Shown: one piece after another, positions 9,129-17,123 of the stretch
Position numbering within the stretch: position 1 is the first letter of the stretch
How the letters are laid out: each line of letters opens with the position of its first letter
Assembly: GCF_014203325.1 (NCBI RefSeq)
Contig: NZ_JACHIV010000001.1
Span: 5,519,501 to 5,583,500 of the forward strand
DNA: 64,000 nt
Origin: Saccharopolyspora gloriosae
GTDB taxonomy: Bacteria > Actinomycetota > Actinomycetes > Mycobacteriales > Pseudonocardiaceae
Direction: 5' to 3'
The notes under the pieces: model-generated
What the model was told of the DNA's origin: nothing
The model's input: the letters and a program-made list of their open reading frames with translations, nothing else
The model's database searches: none
Program-made: the position numbers and the translations under genes

Positions 9129-9213
9129 TGCAAGGCACGCCCTCGGACGGAGCGGGGCGTTTTACCAGCTCAGGCGCTATTTCCGGGGACGTTCCGCTGG
9201 TATGCGCTTCGCG

Positions 9214-9244
9214 ATTTCTCGCGAAATTGCGCGAGTTGTCCACA
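9214..9244 (+). repeat. Composite element: ATTTCNCGNGAAAT + N8 + TTGTCCACA
   Basis: ATTTC-TCGC-GAAAT at 9214-9227, then exactly 8 nt, then TTGTCCACA at 9236-9244. The second part equals the DnaA-box consensus known from Streptomyces. The same arrangement and spacing recur at 20780 and, with one mismatch in the box, at 57039. Confidence 0.78.
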
Positions 9245-9324
9245 GCGGCGCGATCCATCCACAACTGCGGGGTCGCCGGGTGGGATGTGGACCGTTCCGC
9301 CGCTGCGGAGGGAGCGGGGAGGGA

Positions 9325-9371
9325 GTGAACGGACCGTTCGTCCAGCCGGATCGGACGAACGGTCCGTTCAC
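9325..9371. repeat. 47-nt palindrome (GTGAACGG...CCGTTCAC family), isolated copy
   Basis: Perfect inverted repeat. With three flanking bases on each side the arms are 23 nt (9321-9343 and 9353-9375) around a 9-nt loop. It belongs to the same family as the cluster at 10719-11157 and the pair at 52555-52664. Confidence 0.9.
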
Positions 9372-9465
9372 TCCCGTCGCCAGGTGGCGCCGGGAGTCGC
9401 CGGGTGTGGACAGCGGGACGGTCTCGGCGTGGCGCGGGCTAGGGTTCCGGCGAAGTCGCCGCGCC

Positions 9466-9723
9466 GGTCTCGGACGGTGTCGGTCTCGGTCGCTGTCGGT
9501 CTCGGGCGCTGTCGGTCTCGGGCGATGCCGGGCTCGGGCGATGCCGGTCTCGGGCGCTGTCGGTCTCGGGCGATGCCGGGCTCGGGCGATGCCGATCTCG
9601 GGCGCTGTCGGGTTCGGGCGCTGTCGGGTTCGGGAGATGCCGGTCTCGGGCGGTGCCCGGGCCGGGCGGTGCCCGGTCTCTGGTGATGCCGGGGCCGGGC
9701 GGTGCCCGGGCTCTGGTGATGCC
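9466..9723 (+). repeat. 16-nt tandem repeat, about 16 units
   Basis: Successive units such as GGTCTCGGGCGCTGTC and GGTCTCGGGCGATGCC are repeated head to tail about 16 times; two units are 17 nt. The period is not a multiple of three, so it is not a coding repeat. It ends 40 nt before the start of the downstream glycosyltransferase gene, so it lies in that gene's leader or promoter region. Confidence 0.88.
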
Positions 9724-9763
9724 GGGGGCGGGCGCGACGGTGCTCTTCGAGGGGGTGGTTCGG

Positions 9764-10699
9764 ATGCGGGGCGGTGTGCGCAGCACGGTCGTGGTGGTGA
9801 CGTGGCGCGGACGAGCGCACCTCACCGCCTGCCTGGACGCGGTCGCCGCTCTCGATCATCCACATCGGACACTGGTGGTGGACAACGCCTCCGACGACGG
9901 CAGCGCCGAGCTGCTCGCCCGGCACCCGTCGGAACCGGACGTGCTGCGGCTGCCCCGCAACGTCGGCTACGCCGGCGGCATCGCGGCGGCGCTGCGCCGG
10001 GTCGAGACGCCGTTCGTGGCCTGGCTCAACGACGACGCCGCGCCGGATCCGGGCTGGCTCGCCGCGCTGGAGGACGCGCTCGACGCGGATCGCGGCGCGT
10101 GGGCGGCGGCCTCCGCGATGCGCACGCCGGACGGCGCACTCCAGTCCGCCGGGGTGCGCCTCACCGCGGACGGGCACGGTGCGGACATCACCGATCCTCC
10201 GGGAGCGGCCGAGGAGGTGTTCGGGTTCTGCGGCGGCGCGGCGCTGCTGCGGACCGCGGAACTCCGCGCCGCGGGCGGCGTCCCGGAAGAGTTCTTCTGC
10301 TACTACGAGGACACCGACACCGCGTGGCGGCTGCGGCTCGGCGGCGGCCGGGTGGTGTTCGTGCCCGCAGCGGAAGTCGTGCACCTGCACGGCGCCAGCA
10401 CTCGGCCCGGCTCGCCGCGCTTCCACCGGTGGAACGAGCGCAACCGGCTGCTGGCGCTGCTGCGCTGCGCCCCGGCTCGGGTCGCGGCGGCCGAGCTGGC
10501 CCGCTTCGCCGCGCTGACCGCGGTGCTGCCGCTGCGCCGCCTGCGCGGAGCCCCGGTCCCGCCGGTCAACTTCCGGCTCCCGCTGCGGCTGCGGGTGCTC
10601 GCGGAGGTCGCGGCGATGACCCCGGCAGCGTTGCGCGCCCGCCGCGCACCGACGGTGCTCGACCGAACCGCGCTGTGGACCCGCTGGTCCGGCCGCTGA
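9764..10699 (+). CDS. GT2-family glycosyltransferase
   Basis: A 311-residue GT-A glycosyltransferase. TVVVVTWRGRAHLTACLDAV opens the fold, VVDNASDDGSAELLARH is the nucleotide-binding segment, WLNDDAAPDPGWL carries the acidic metal-binding motif, and FFCYYEDTDTAWRLRLGGG is the acceptor-side ED motif of rhamnosyl/galactosyl-type GT2 enzymes. ATG 9764 is chosen because it follows a GAGGGGG ribosome site. An open frame extending further upstream translates the 16-nt tandem repeat and is rejected. It is the first plus-strand gene of the glycosyltransferase island. Donor and acceptor are unknown; the WbbL-like architecture makes a rhamnosyltransferase plausible. Confidence 0.85.
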   Translation: MRGGVRSTVVVVTWRGRAHLTACLDAVAALDHPHRTLVVDNASDDGSAELLARHPSEPDVLRLPRNVGYAGGIAAALRRVETPFVAWLNDDAAPDPGWLAALEDALDADRGAWAAASAMRTPDGALQSAGVRLTADGHGADITDPPGAAEEVFGFCGGAALLRTAELRAAGGVPEEFFCYYEDTDTAWRLRLGGGRVVFVPAAEVVHLHGASTRPGSPRFHRWNERNRLLALLRCAPARVAAAELARFAALTAVLPLRRLRGAPVPPVNFRLPLRLRVLAEVAAMTPAALRARRAPTVLDRTALWTRWSGR

Positions 10700-10718
10700 C
10701 CACCGGAGCCGAACCCGA

Positions 10719-11157
10719 GCCAACGGGCCGTTCGCCCGACGAGACCGGACGAACGAGCCGTTCACCCACCCCGCACGCCTTCCGGAACGGAGTGAACGGA
10801 CCGTCCGACCAACCGGATTGGACGAACAGGCCGTTCACCCACTCCACCCCTGCCCCACCGATCGACGAGCCGATCGAGGTGAACGGACCCTTTGCCCAAC
10901 GGGATTGGACGAACGGTCCGTTCACTCACCCGCAGGAGCCGACGCACGGCCGTCCGAGACGGGTGAACGGACCGTTCGACCAACGGGATCGGACAAACGG
11001 GCCGTTCACTCGACATGGCCGGTGAGGTGAACGGCCCGTTCGCCCAGCGGGACTGGACAGACGGTCCGTTCACTCACCCCTGTTCCGCTCTGATCGGCGA
11101 GCCGGTCGGAGTGAACGGATCGTTCGTCCAACGGGATTGGACGAACGGGCCGTTCAC
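10719..11157. repeat. Cluster of six 47-nt palindromes
   Basis: Six imperfect to near-perfect inverted repeats of 47 nt each, at 10719-10765, 10792-10838, 10879-10925, 10963-11009, 11027-11073 and 11111-11157. The consensus arms are GTGAACGGACCGTTCGYCCA and its complement around a GGGAT-like centre. They are separated by 17-40 nt of unrelated sequence, so this is not a simple tandem duplication. The cluster fills the gap between two glycosyltransferase genes, and no gene is supported inside it. As RNA each would form a very stable hairpin without a T-tract. Confidence 0.9.
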
Positions 11158-11243
11158 TCCGGCGGGGTTCGCCCGGGTGCCGGGATTGGGCGGATTCGCG
11201 GACTGTGTGCGTTCGGCGCGCGGGGATAGGGCACGCTTAGGGG

Positions 11244-13757
11244 GTGGCTGTTACCTCCGAGTCCGCTGCACTGCCCGCCGTTTCCGTGATCGTGGTCAAC
11301 TACCGCGGCGCGGACGACACGATCACCTGCCTGCGCGCGGTGCGCGACGAGCTGGACTACCCGGCGGACCGGCTGGAACTGATCTGCGTCGACAACTCCC
11401 CCGGCGACGACGAGGCTGCTCGCATCCGCCAGGAGCTCCCGCAGGTCACCGTCCTGGATCCGGGCTCCAACCTGGGTTTCGCCGAGGGGTGCAACCTGGG
11501 TTCGCGGTCCGCGTCCGGCCAGGTGCTGGCGTTCTTGAACAACGACGCCCGGCCCGCCCGCGACTGGGTGCGGGCGGCGGTGGCGGTGCTGCGCGCGGAA
11601 CCGACGGTGGGCGCGGTGGCCAGCAAGGTCCTGGACTGGGAGGGCGAGCTCGTCGACTTCGTCGACGGCGGGCTCACCTGGTTCGGCATGGGCTACAAGC
11701 GGCACGCGGGCGAACCGGACGACGGCGGGCACGACGCGCCGCGGGACGTGCTGTTCGGCACCGGCTCGGCGTTGTTCGTGCGCGCGGAGCTGTTCGCGGC
11801 GCTGGGCGGGTTCGACGAGCGCTTCTTCATGTTCTACGAGGACGTGGACCTGGGCTGGCGGCTGAACCTGCGCGGCTGGCGGGTGCGCTACGAGCCGCGG
11901 TCGCTGACCTTCCACCGCCACCACGCCTCGATGGCGGAGGTGTCCTCGGCGCGGGAGAACTTCCTGCTGGAGCGCAACGCGCTGGCCGCGCTCTACAAGA
12001 ACGTCTCGGACGAGACGCTGGCGAAGGTGCTGCCCGCGGCGATGGCGCTGGCGATCCGCCGGGCCACGGCGCGCGGCGACGTCGACGCGCGGCAGCTGGA
12101 GATGGCGCGGCGACCGGAGGGCCCGGACTTCGACGACGACGTGCCGATCTCGCGGGACGCGCTGGCGGGGATGCTGGCGATCGACCAGTTCGTGGAGCTG
12201 CTGCCGCAGCTGAAGGAGGCCCGCGAGGTCGAGCAGGCGGCCCGGGTGCGCACCGACGCCGACCTGGTTCCGCTGATGCGCAAGGCGATGGAGCCCGCCT
12301 ACCCGTTGCCGCGCTACCTGGCGGCGCACGAGGTGCTGGTCGAGGCGTTCGGCTTGGACGAGGTGTTCGGGCGGCCCCGCAGGATCGCGGTGCTCACCGG
12401 GGACTCGGTGGCGGAGCGGATGGCGGGCCCGGCGATCCGCGCCTGGCACATGGCGGAGGTGCTCAGCGCCGAGCACGACGTGCGGCTGGTGAGCGTGAAC
12501 GCGCACGTGAACCCGCCGGAGTCGGCGTTCCCGGTGGTGGCGGCGAAACCGCGGGAGCTCGGCGCGCACGTGGACTGGGCGGACGTCGTGATCGTGCAGG
12601 GGCACGTGCTGGAGATGGTGCCCGCGCTCAAGCACGCGGACTCGACGAAGATCGTGGTCTGCGACGTGTACGACCCGATGCACCTGGAGCTGCTGGAGCA
12701 GGGCCGCGACACCGACGACGAGCGCCGCGCCGCCGATCTGCGGGGCGTGACGAAGGTGCTGAACACCCAGTTGCGCCGCGGTGACTTCTTCCTGTGCGCC
12801 TCGGAGCGGCAGCGGCACTTCTGGCTGGGGCACCTGGCTTCGCTGGGCCGGTTGACGCCGGGGCTCTACGACACGGATCCGACGGTGCGGTCGTTGCTGG
12901 AGGTGGTGCCGTTCGGCTTGTCGTCGGTGGCGCCGCGCCGCACCGGTCCGGCGATCAAGGGCGCGCAGCCGGGGATCGATGCCGACGACAAGGTCGTGCT
13001 GTGGGCCGGTGGCGTCTACAGCTGGTTCGATCCGCTGACGCTGCTGCACGCGGTGTCGCAGGTGGCGCAGCGCCACCACGACATCCGGTTGTTCTTCCTG
13101 GGCATGAAGCATCCGAATCCGGACGTGCCGGAGATGGGCATGGCCGACCGGACCCGGCACCTGTCGAGCCGGTTGGGCTTGACCGGCAAGCACGTCTTCT
13201 TCAACGAGACGTGGGTTCCCTACGCGCAGCGGCAGAACTACCTGCTCGACGCCGATTGCGGCGTCACCTCGCACTTCGAGCACGTGGAGACGACGTTCGC
13301 GTTCCGCACCCGGGTGCTGGACTACCTGTGGTCGGGGCTGCCGGTGGTGACCACCGACGGCGATTCCTTCGCCGACCTGGTGCTCCAGGAGGGCTTGGGC
13401 GTGGTCGTGCCCGCGGAGGATCCGGAGGCGCTGGCGGCGGCGTTGGAGAAGGTGCTCTACGACGCGGAGTTCGCCGCGTCCTGCCGGGAGCGCATCGAGG
13501 TGGTGCGGGAGCGGTTCACCTGGGAGTCGGTGCTGGCGCCGCTCACGGAGTTCTGCCGCGATCCGCGTCCCGCGGCGGACCGGCTCAGCGCCGCGAGCCC
13601 GCTGACCCGGACGCAGACGCCGGACCGGGTGGAGGCGGTGCGCCGCGACGTGGCGCTGCTGCGGGAGTACTTGGACGCGGGCGGCCCGATCGAGGTCGCG
13701 AAGCGGGCGGGCGGCCGGTTGCGCAGGCTGGCGGGCGATCGGCTGCGCAAGCGGTGA
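11244..13757 (+). CDS. Two-domain glycosyltransferase: GT2 fused to GT4/GT1-like
   Basis: An 837-residue fusion. Residues about 10-300 form a GT2 domain: VIVVNYRGADDTITCLRAV, VDNSPGDDEAARI, AFLNNDARPARDW and RFFMFYEDVDLGWRLNLRGW. Residues about 390-760 form a GT-B domain: IAVLTGDSVAERMAGPAIRA, VVLWAGGVYSWFDPLTLL, and a donor region with VLDYLWSGLPVVTTDGDSFA. The linker and C-terminal tail are charged helices. Two activities in one chain suggest two consecutive sugar additions on a surface glycan. It overlaps the next gene by GTGA, indicating translational coupling. The acceptor is unknown. Confidence 0.88.
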   Translation: MAVTSESAALPAVSVIVVNYRGADDTITCLRAVRDELDYPADRLELICVDNSPGDDEAARIRQELPQVTVLDPGSNLGFAEGCNLGSRSASGQVLAFLNNDARPARDWVRAAVAVLRAEPTVGAVASKVLDWEGELVDFVDGGLTWFGMGYKRHAGEPDDGGHDAPRDVLFGTGSALFVRAELFAALGGFDERFFMFYEDVDLGWRLNLRGWRVRYEPRSLTFHRHHASMAEVSSARENFLLERNALAALYKNVSDETLAKVLPAAMALAIRRATARGDVDARQLEMARRPEGPDFDDDVPISRDALAGMLAIDQFVELLPQLKEAREVEQAARVRTDADLVPLMRKAMEPAYPLPRYLAAHEVLVEAFGLDEVFGRPRRIAVLTGDSVAERMAGPAIRAWHMAEVLSAEHDVRLVSVNAHVNPPESAFPVVAAKPRELGAHVDWADVVIVQGHVLEMVPALKHADSTKIVVCDVYDPMHLELLEQGRDTDDERRAADLRGVTKVLNTQLRRGDFFLCASERQRHFWLGHLASLGRLTPGLYDTDPTVRSLLEVVPFGLSSVAPRRTGPAIKGAQPGIDADDKVVLWAGGVYSWFDPLTLLHAVSQVAQRHHDIRLFFLGMKHPNPDVPEMGMADRTRHLSSRLGLTGKHVFFNETWVPYAQRQNYLLDADCGVTSHFEHVETTFAFRTRVLDYLWSGLPVVTTDGDSFADLVLQEGLGVVVPAEDPEALAAALEKVLYDAEFAASCRERIEVVRERFTWESVLAPLTEFCRDPRPAADRLSAASPLTRTQTPDRVEAVRRDVALLREYLDAGGPIEVAKRAGGRLRRLAGDRLRKR

Positions 13758-14809
13758 GCACCCCGCTGCGGGTCCTGCTCGACGGCACTCCGCTGTTGGG
13801 CAGGCGAACCGGGATCGGCCGCTACACGGCCTCGTTGAGCGCCGAGCTCGGGCGGATGTCCGATGTGGACGTGCGCGCGATCGGGTTCACCGCGCGGGGC
13901 TGGCGGGCATTGCGCGGCGCGGTGCCGCCGGGTGTGCGGGCCGCGGGGCTTCCGGTGCCGGCGCGGGCGGTGCGGGCGGCGTGGTCGCGGCTGCCGTTCC
14001 CGCCGGTGGAGTTGCTGGCCGGCGGGTGCGACGTGGTGCACGGCACGAACTTCGCGCTGCCGCCCGCGGTGCGCGCGGGCGGCGTCGTCACGGTGCACGA
14101 CCTGGCGTTCCTGGACGCGCCGGAGGAGGTCGCCGAACCGGGTTTCGCCGAGCTGGCGCGGTCTTCGGCGCGGCGGGCGGCGGTGGTGTGCACTCCTAGC
14201 GCGGCGGTGGCCGACAGGGTCGCGGACCGGTTCGGCGTGGCCCGCGAGGACATCGTCGTCACCCCGCTCGGGGTGGATCCGGAGTGGTTCGAGGCGACCC
14301 CGCCGGGCGCCGACCTGCACCGGCTGGGCCTGCCGGACGACTACTTCGTCTTCGTCGGCGCCCAAGGCCCCCGCAAGGGCGTCGACGTGCTGCTGCGCGG
14401 CCACGATCGACGGCTGCCGCCGCTGGTGATCGCCGGCCCCGGGGAGGCGCGGCAGGTGCGCAACGTGCTGCGCACCGGGTACCTGCCGGAGCGGGAGCTG
14501 CGCAGCGTGGTGGCCGGGGCGCGGGCGCTGGTGCTGCCGTCGCGCGACGAGGGCTTCGGCCTGCCCGCGTTGGAGGCGCTGGCCTGCGGCGTTCCGGTGG
14601 TGTGCTCGGACCTGCCGGTGCTGCGGGAGGTCACGGGCGGATTGGCCGAGTTCGTGCCCTACGGCGATGCGGACGCGCTGCGCGCCGCGCTGGAGCGCGC
14701 CGAGACCGGGGGCCCGGACGCGGTCGCCGCCCGCCGGGCGCACGCGGCGGGCTTCACCTGGCGCGGCTGCGCGGAGGCGACGCTGCGGGCCTACGAACGC
14801 GCCCGGTGA
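13754..14809 (+). CDS. GT4-family glycosyltransferase
   Basis: A 351-residue GT-B enzyme. It begins at GTG 13754, which overlaps the TGA of the preceding gene (GTGA); the longer open frame extending into that gene is a frame shadow. Motifs: LLDGTPLLGRRTGIGRYTAS, VVHGTNFALPP, VVTVHDLAF, FVGAQGPRKGVDVLLRG and EGFGLPALEALACGVPVVCS. It resembles the minus-strand pair at 6.7-9.0 kb, suggesting duplication within the island. It is coupled to the bifunctional transferase and probably acts on the same glycan. It is the last gene of this operon. Confidence 0.87.
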   Translation: MSTPLRVLLDGTPLLGRRTGIGRYTASLSAELGRMSDVDVRAIGFTARGWRALRGAVPPGVRAAGLPVPARAVRAAWSRLPFPPVELLAGGCDVVHGTNFALPPAVRAGGVVTVHDLAFLDAPEEVAEPGFAELARSSARRAAVVCTPSAAVADRVADRFGVAREDIVVTPLGVDPEWFEATPPGADLHRLGLPDDYFVFVGAQGPRKGVDVLLRGHDRRLPPLVIAGPGEARQVRNVLRTGYLPERELRSVVAGARALVLPSRDEGFGLPALEALACGVPVVCSDLPVLREVTGGLAEFVPYGDADALRAALERAETGGPDAVAARRAHAAGFTWRGCAEATLRAYERAR

Positions 14810-15295
14810 TGCGCGGCCGGTGCCGCGGATTTTCCGGACCGTGACCACCGGAGTCACTAGCAGTGCCATGGTTACCCCTCGGTAAGCAGCCCCTCACCGC
14901 CCGACGCAGCAGGCATTCGTAGCCGCAGGGCATTCCGATTGGTCCGCGTCGAATCATTTTTCCGATCGATATGGAAGCCTCTCGGAAATCGGTGCCACAT
15001 CCCACAGCGGAACGACCAATCGTTTCCGCCCCACGTTCCTGAAGTGTCGTTTTCCGACGCTTTCGACGGGAATCCCCTAATAGCGAAAAAGCCGTTGGGG
15101 GAACACCCCCATGTCCAGCCGGCGACCACGCCCCTAGCGTGATGACCACGGACGGAACAGAACGGCGACGCGAAGGTCCCGGCGCGATCGGACTCCGGAA
15201 ATCGAGGCTCGACGGTCTCGGTGGTGGCTGTGCGGCGGAGTTCCGATGACCTTGCCGGAACTGTTCCGGCCCGCTCGTGCGAAATCCCTGAACGG
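14810..15295. other. Intergenic region with lower GC content
   Basis: Almost 490 bases with no supported gene. The stretch 14930-15090 is clearly less GC-rich than its surroundings (for example ATCATTTTTCCGATCGATAT), as expected for a regulatory region upstream of the IniB-like gene. I cannot assign a specific promoter or operator. Confidence 0.5.
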
Positions 15296-16180
15296 ATGGT
15301 GCGAACCGTGGTGACGGTGTACGAATTCCTGCGCCTGGTGGTGACCAGCGCGCAGTCTCGCGCGGAGTTCACCGCGGAACCGCGGGCCTTCCTGGATCAG
15401 GCGGGACTGCACGAGCTCAGCAATGCGGACGTGGTGCACGCCGCCTCCTTGGCGCTCGACCACGCGCCGGTCGAGATCGTCGACGAGTTCACCAAGGCCC
15501 TGCCCCCGGGCCTGGTCGAGCTCGCCGCCGAAGGCCACGGCGTGCCCCTCTCCGACCTGATGCCGTTCCTCCCGAACGGCCCCGACGACATGGAGTCGAA
15601 CATGGCAACCCCGGAGATCTTCACCTCGCTCGGCGACGTCGAGGACATGCTGACCCCGACCGCGCGCACCACCGACGCGGAGTCCGCGGACAACAGCGGC
15701 AACAGCACCGAGATGTCGCGCAGCGAGGACACCACCGCCTCGGACAACCAGGTCGGCGCCCCCGTCGGCAACGGCAACGAGGTCGGCCTGGTGGGCGACA
15801 TCAACACCGGCGACATCAGCGGCCTGACCGGTGACCTGAACGCGGGCAACGTCGCGGGCAACGGCGTCACCGACGTCGTCGGCGGCCTGGAGGACACCGT
15901 CGGCGGCGTCCAGGGCGGCGACCTGACCGGGCAGCTCTCGGACCTCACCGGCGCCGGCGACCTGACCGGTGGCCTGCAGGACCTCGGCGGCGTGAACGGC
16001 GGCGACGTCACCGGGCAGCTCGAGGACGTCACCGGCTCGCTGCCGGTGGACGACCTCGTCGGCGGAGTCGGCGGCGTGGCCCCGATGGCGGACCTGACGG
16101 CCCCGCTGACCGGCGCCGACGGCCCGGTCGGCGGCGTCGAGGGCACCGTCAGCGACCTGACCGGCGGCCTCGGCATCTGA
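15296..16180 (+). CDS. IniB-like N-terminal domain protein with Gly/Asp/Thr-rich repeats
   Basis: About 294 residues. The first ~90 (VTVYEFLRLVVTSAQSRAEF, PRAFLDQAGLHELSNADVVH) resemble the helical N-terminal domain of isoniazid-inducible IniB-type proteins. From about residue 150 the chain is built from loose Gly-Asp-Leu-Thr-Gly repeats (DINTGDISGLTGDLNAGN, GGDLTGQLSDLTGAGDLTGG) that look like an extended or repetitive surface domain. No signal peptide or membrane segment is visible. The start is uncertain: ATG 15296 or GTG 15308/15311 are all possible, with only a weak GGATGG ahead. A rho-independent terminator follows the stop. The function is unknown; a cell-envelope role is inferred from the family. 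Confidence 0.7.
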   Translation: MVRTVVTVYEFLRLVVTSAQSRAEFTAEPRAFLDQAGLHELSNADVVHAASLALDHAPVEIVDEFTKALPPGLVELAAEGHGVPLSDLMPFLPNGPDDMESNMATPEIFTSLGDVEDMLTPTARTTDAESADNSGNSTEMSRSEDTTASDNQVGAPVGNGNEVGLVGDINTGDISGLTGDLNAGNVAGNGVTDVVGGLEDTVGGVQGGDLTGQLSDLTGAGDLTGGLQDLGGVNGGDVTGQLEDVTGSLPVDDLVGGVGGVAPMADLTAPLTGADGPVGGVEGTVSDLTGGLGI

Positions 16181-16197
16181 TCCCGGCGACACGGGGA

Positions 16198-16237
16198 GGC
16201 CACCGGGCGGCGCGCGCCGTCGCCCGGTGGCCTTTTT
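16198..16237 (+). terminator. Rho-independent terminator after the IniB-like gene
   Basis: Perfect 12-bp stem GGCCACCGGGCG / CGCCCGGTGGCC (16198-16209 and 16221-16232), 11-nt loop, then TTTTT at 16233-16237. It lies 17 nt after the stop codon. Confidence 0.9.
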
Positions 16238-16323
16238 CGCGAGTGCCCGATTTGCACTGTTCCTGAGCGAATCGGCGTTTTCGCCCATCGCGCGGCCGGT
16301 CGGCACCGAACACCAGGAGGGGA

Positions 16324-16953
16324 ATGAGCGGGTTCGTGGCAGCCGGTGCGATGACCGGCCGGACGGGAGGGTGCATGCGGCAGCCCCGGCACACCGGGGG
16401 ACGGCAGGTGGACGACCTCGACGACCTGCTGCTGAGGGTGGGCGCGGGCGAGCTGCGCGCCTTCGAGCTGCTCTACGACCGGACGGCGGCGCTGGTGCAC
16501 TCGGTGGCCCGCGACGTGCTCGACGACGAGCAGCAGGCGGAGGAGGTCACCCAGGAGGCGCTGGTCGAGGTGTGGCGCACCGCCGCCCGCTACCGGCCGG
16601 AGCGCGGTGGCGCCGTGCCCTGGCTGCTCACCGTGGCGCACCGGCGCGCGGTGGACCGGCTGCGCTCGGTGCGCTCCGCGCGGGAGCGGGAGGCGCGGTT
16701 CGTTGCGCGGTCGCACGAGACGGCGCACGACTCCGTCGTGGAGGCGGTGCTCACCCGCGGCGAGTACCGCCAGGTGCGGCGCTGCCTGTCCACGCTGACG
16801 GCGCTGCAGCTGGAGGCGGTCGCGCTGACCTACTACTGCGGGCTGACCTACCGGGAAGCGGCGCAGCGCCTGACGGCCCCGGCGTCCACGGTGAAGACCC
16901 GCCTGCGCGACGGCCTGATCCGGCTCCGGGACTGCCTGAACGCCCAGCGCTGA
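16324..16953 (+). CDS. ECF RNA polymerase sigma factor, SigK-like
   Basis: A 209-residue extracytoplasmic-function sigma factor. Region 2 is ELRAFELLYDRTAALVHSVA with the core-binding EEVTQEALVEVWRTA, and region 4 is LTYREAAQRLTAPASTVKTR, the -35 recognition helix-turn-helix. The pattern is closest to SigK-type factors. ATG 16324 has a near-perfect AGGAGGGGA site just upstream. SigK is normally held by a membrane anti-sigma factor encoded next door (RskA); no such gene is present here, since the next gene is the convergent ABC transporter. Its regulator must lie elsewhere, or it is controlled by expression. It could serve the nearby IniB-like or lanthipeptide genes, but that is a guess. Confidence 0.88.
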   Translation: MSGFVAAGAMTGRTGGCMRQPRHTGGRQVDDLDDLLLRVGAGELRAFELLYDRTAALVHSVARDVLDDEQQAEEVTQEALVEVWRTAARYRPERGGAVPWLLTVAHRRAVDRLRSVRSAREREARFVARSHETAHDSVVEAVLTRGEYRQVRRCLSTLTALQLEAVALTYYCGLTYREAAQRLTAPASTVKTRLRDGLIRLRDCLNAQR

Positions 16954-17123
16954 TCTTCGATCGGCGACGGCGCGGCCGAGCCGATCACCGGCGGGTTCTC
17001 GCGGGGGGGGCGGCTGCGCTCCCGTTCGATCTCGGGGACCGTCCGGTCGGTGGACACCGGCATGCTCGCGATTTCCTCGATCTCGCAACGAGAAGACCGC
17101 ACGGCACGAGCCGCAGCGGACGG

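Larger units (their letters stand above)
9024..9763. other. 740-base intergenic region packed with repeats
   Basis: Lies between two divergently transcribed glycosyltransferase genes and holds no supported gene. In order it contains a palindrome at 9115-9128, a palindrome plus DnaA-like box at 9214-9244, a 47-nt hairpin at 9325-9371, and a 16-nt tandem repeat at 9466-9723. Each is listed separately. Confidence 0.8.

Noticed and set aside
9236-9244. TTGTCCACA boxes as a replication origin
   Set aside because: Only isolated boxes at 9 kb, 20 kb and 57 kb; no dnaA/dnaN, no box cluster and no AT-rich unwinding region.
9368-10765. 465-codon minus-strand frame opposite the 16-nt repeat and GT2 gene
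   Set aside because: Its length comes from the tandem repeat and from the complementary strand of the GT2 gene.
16985-17010. ACCGGCGGGTTCTCGCG as another copy of the 85-nt element
   Set aside because: Only the left flank word matches; no complementary arm or core follows.
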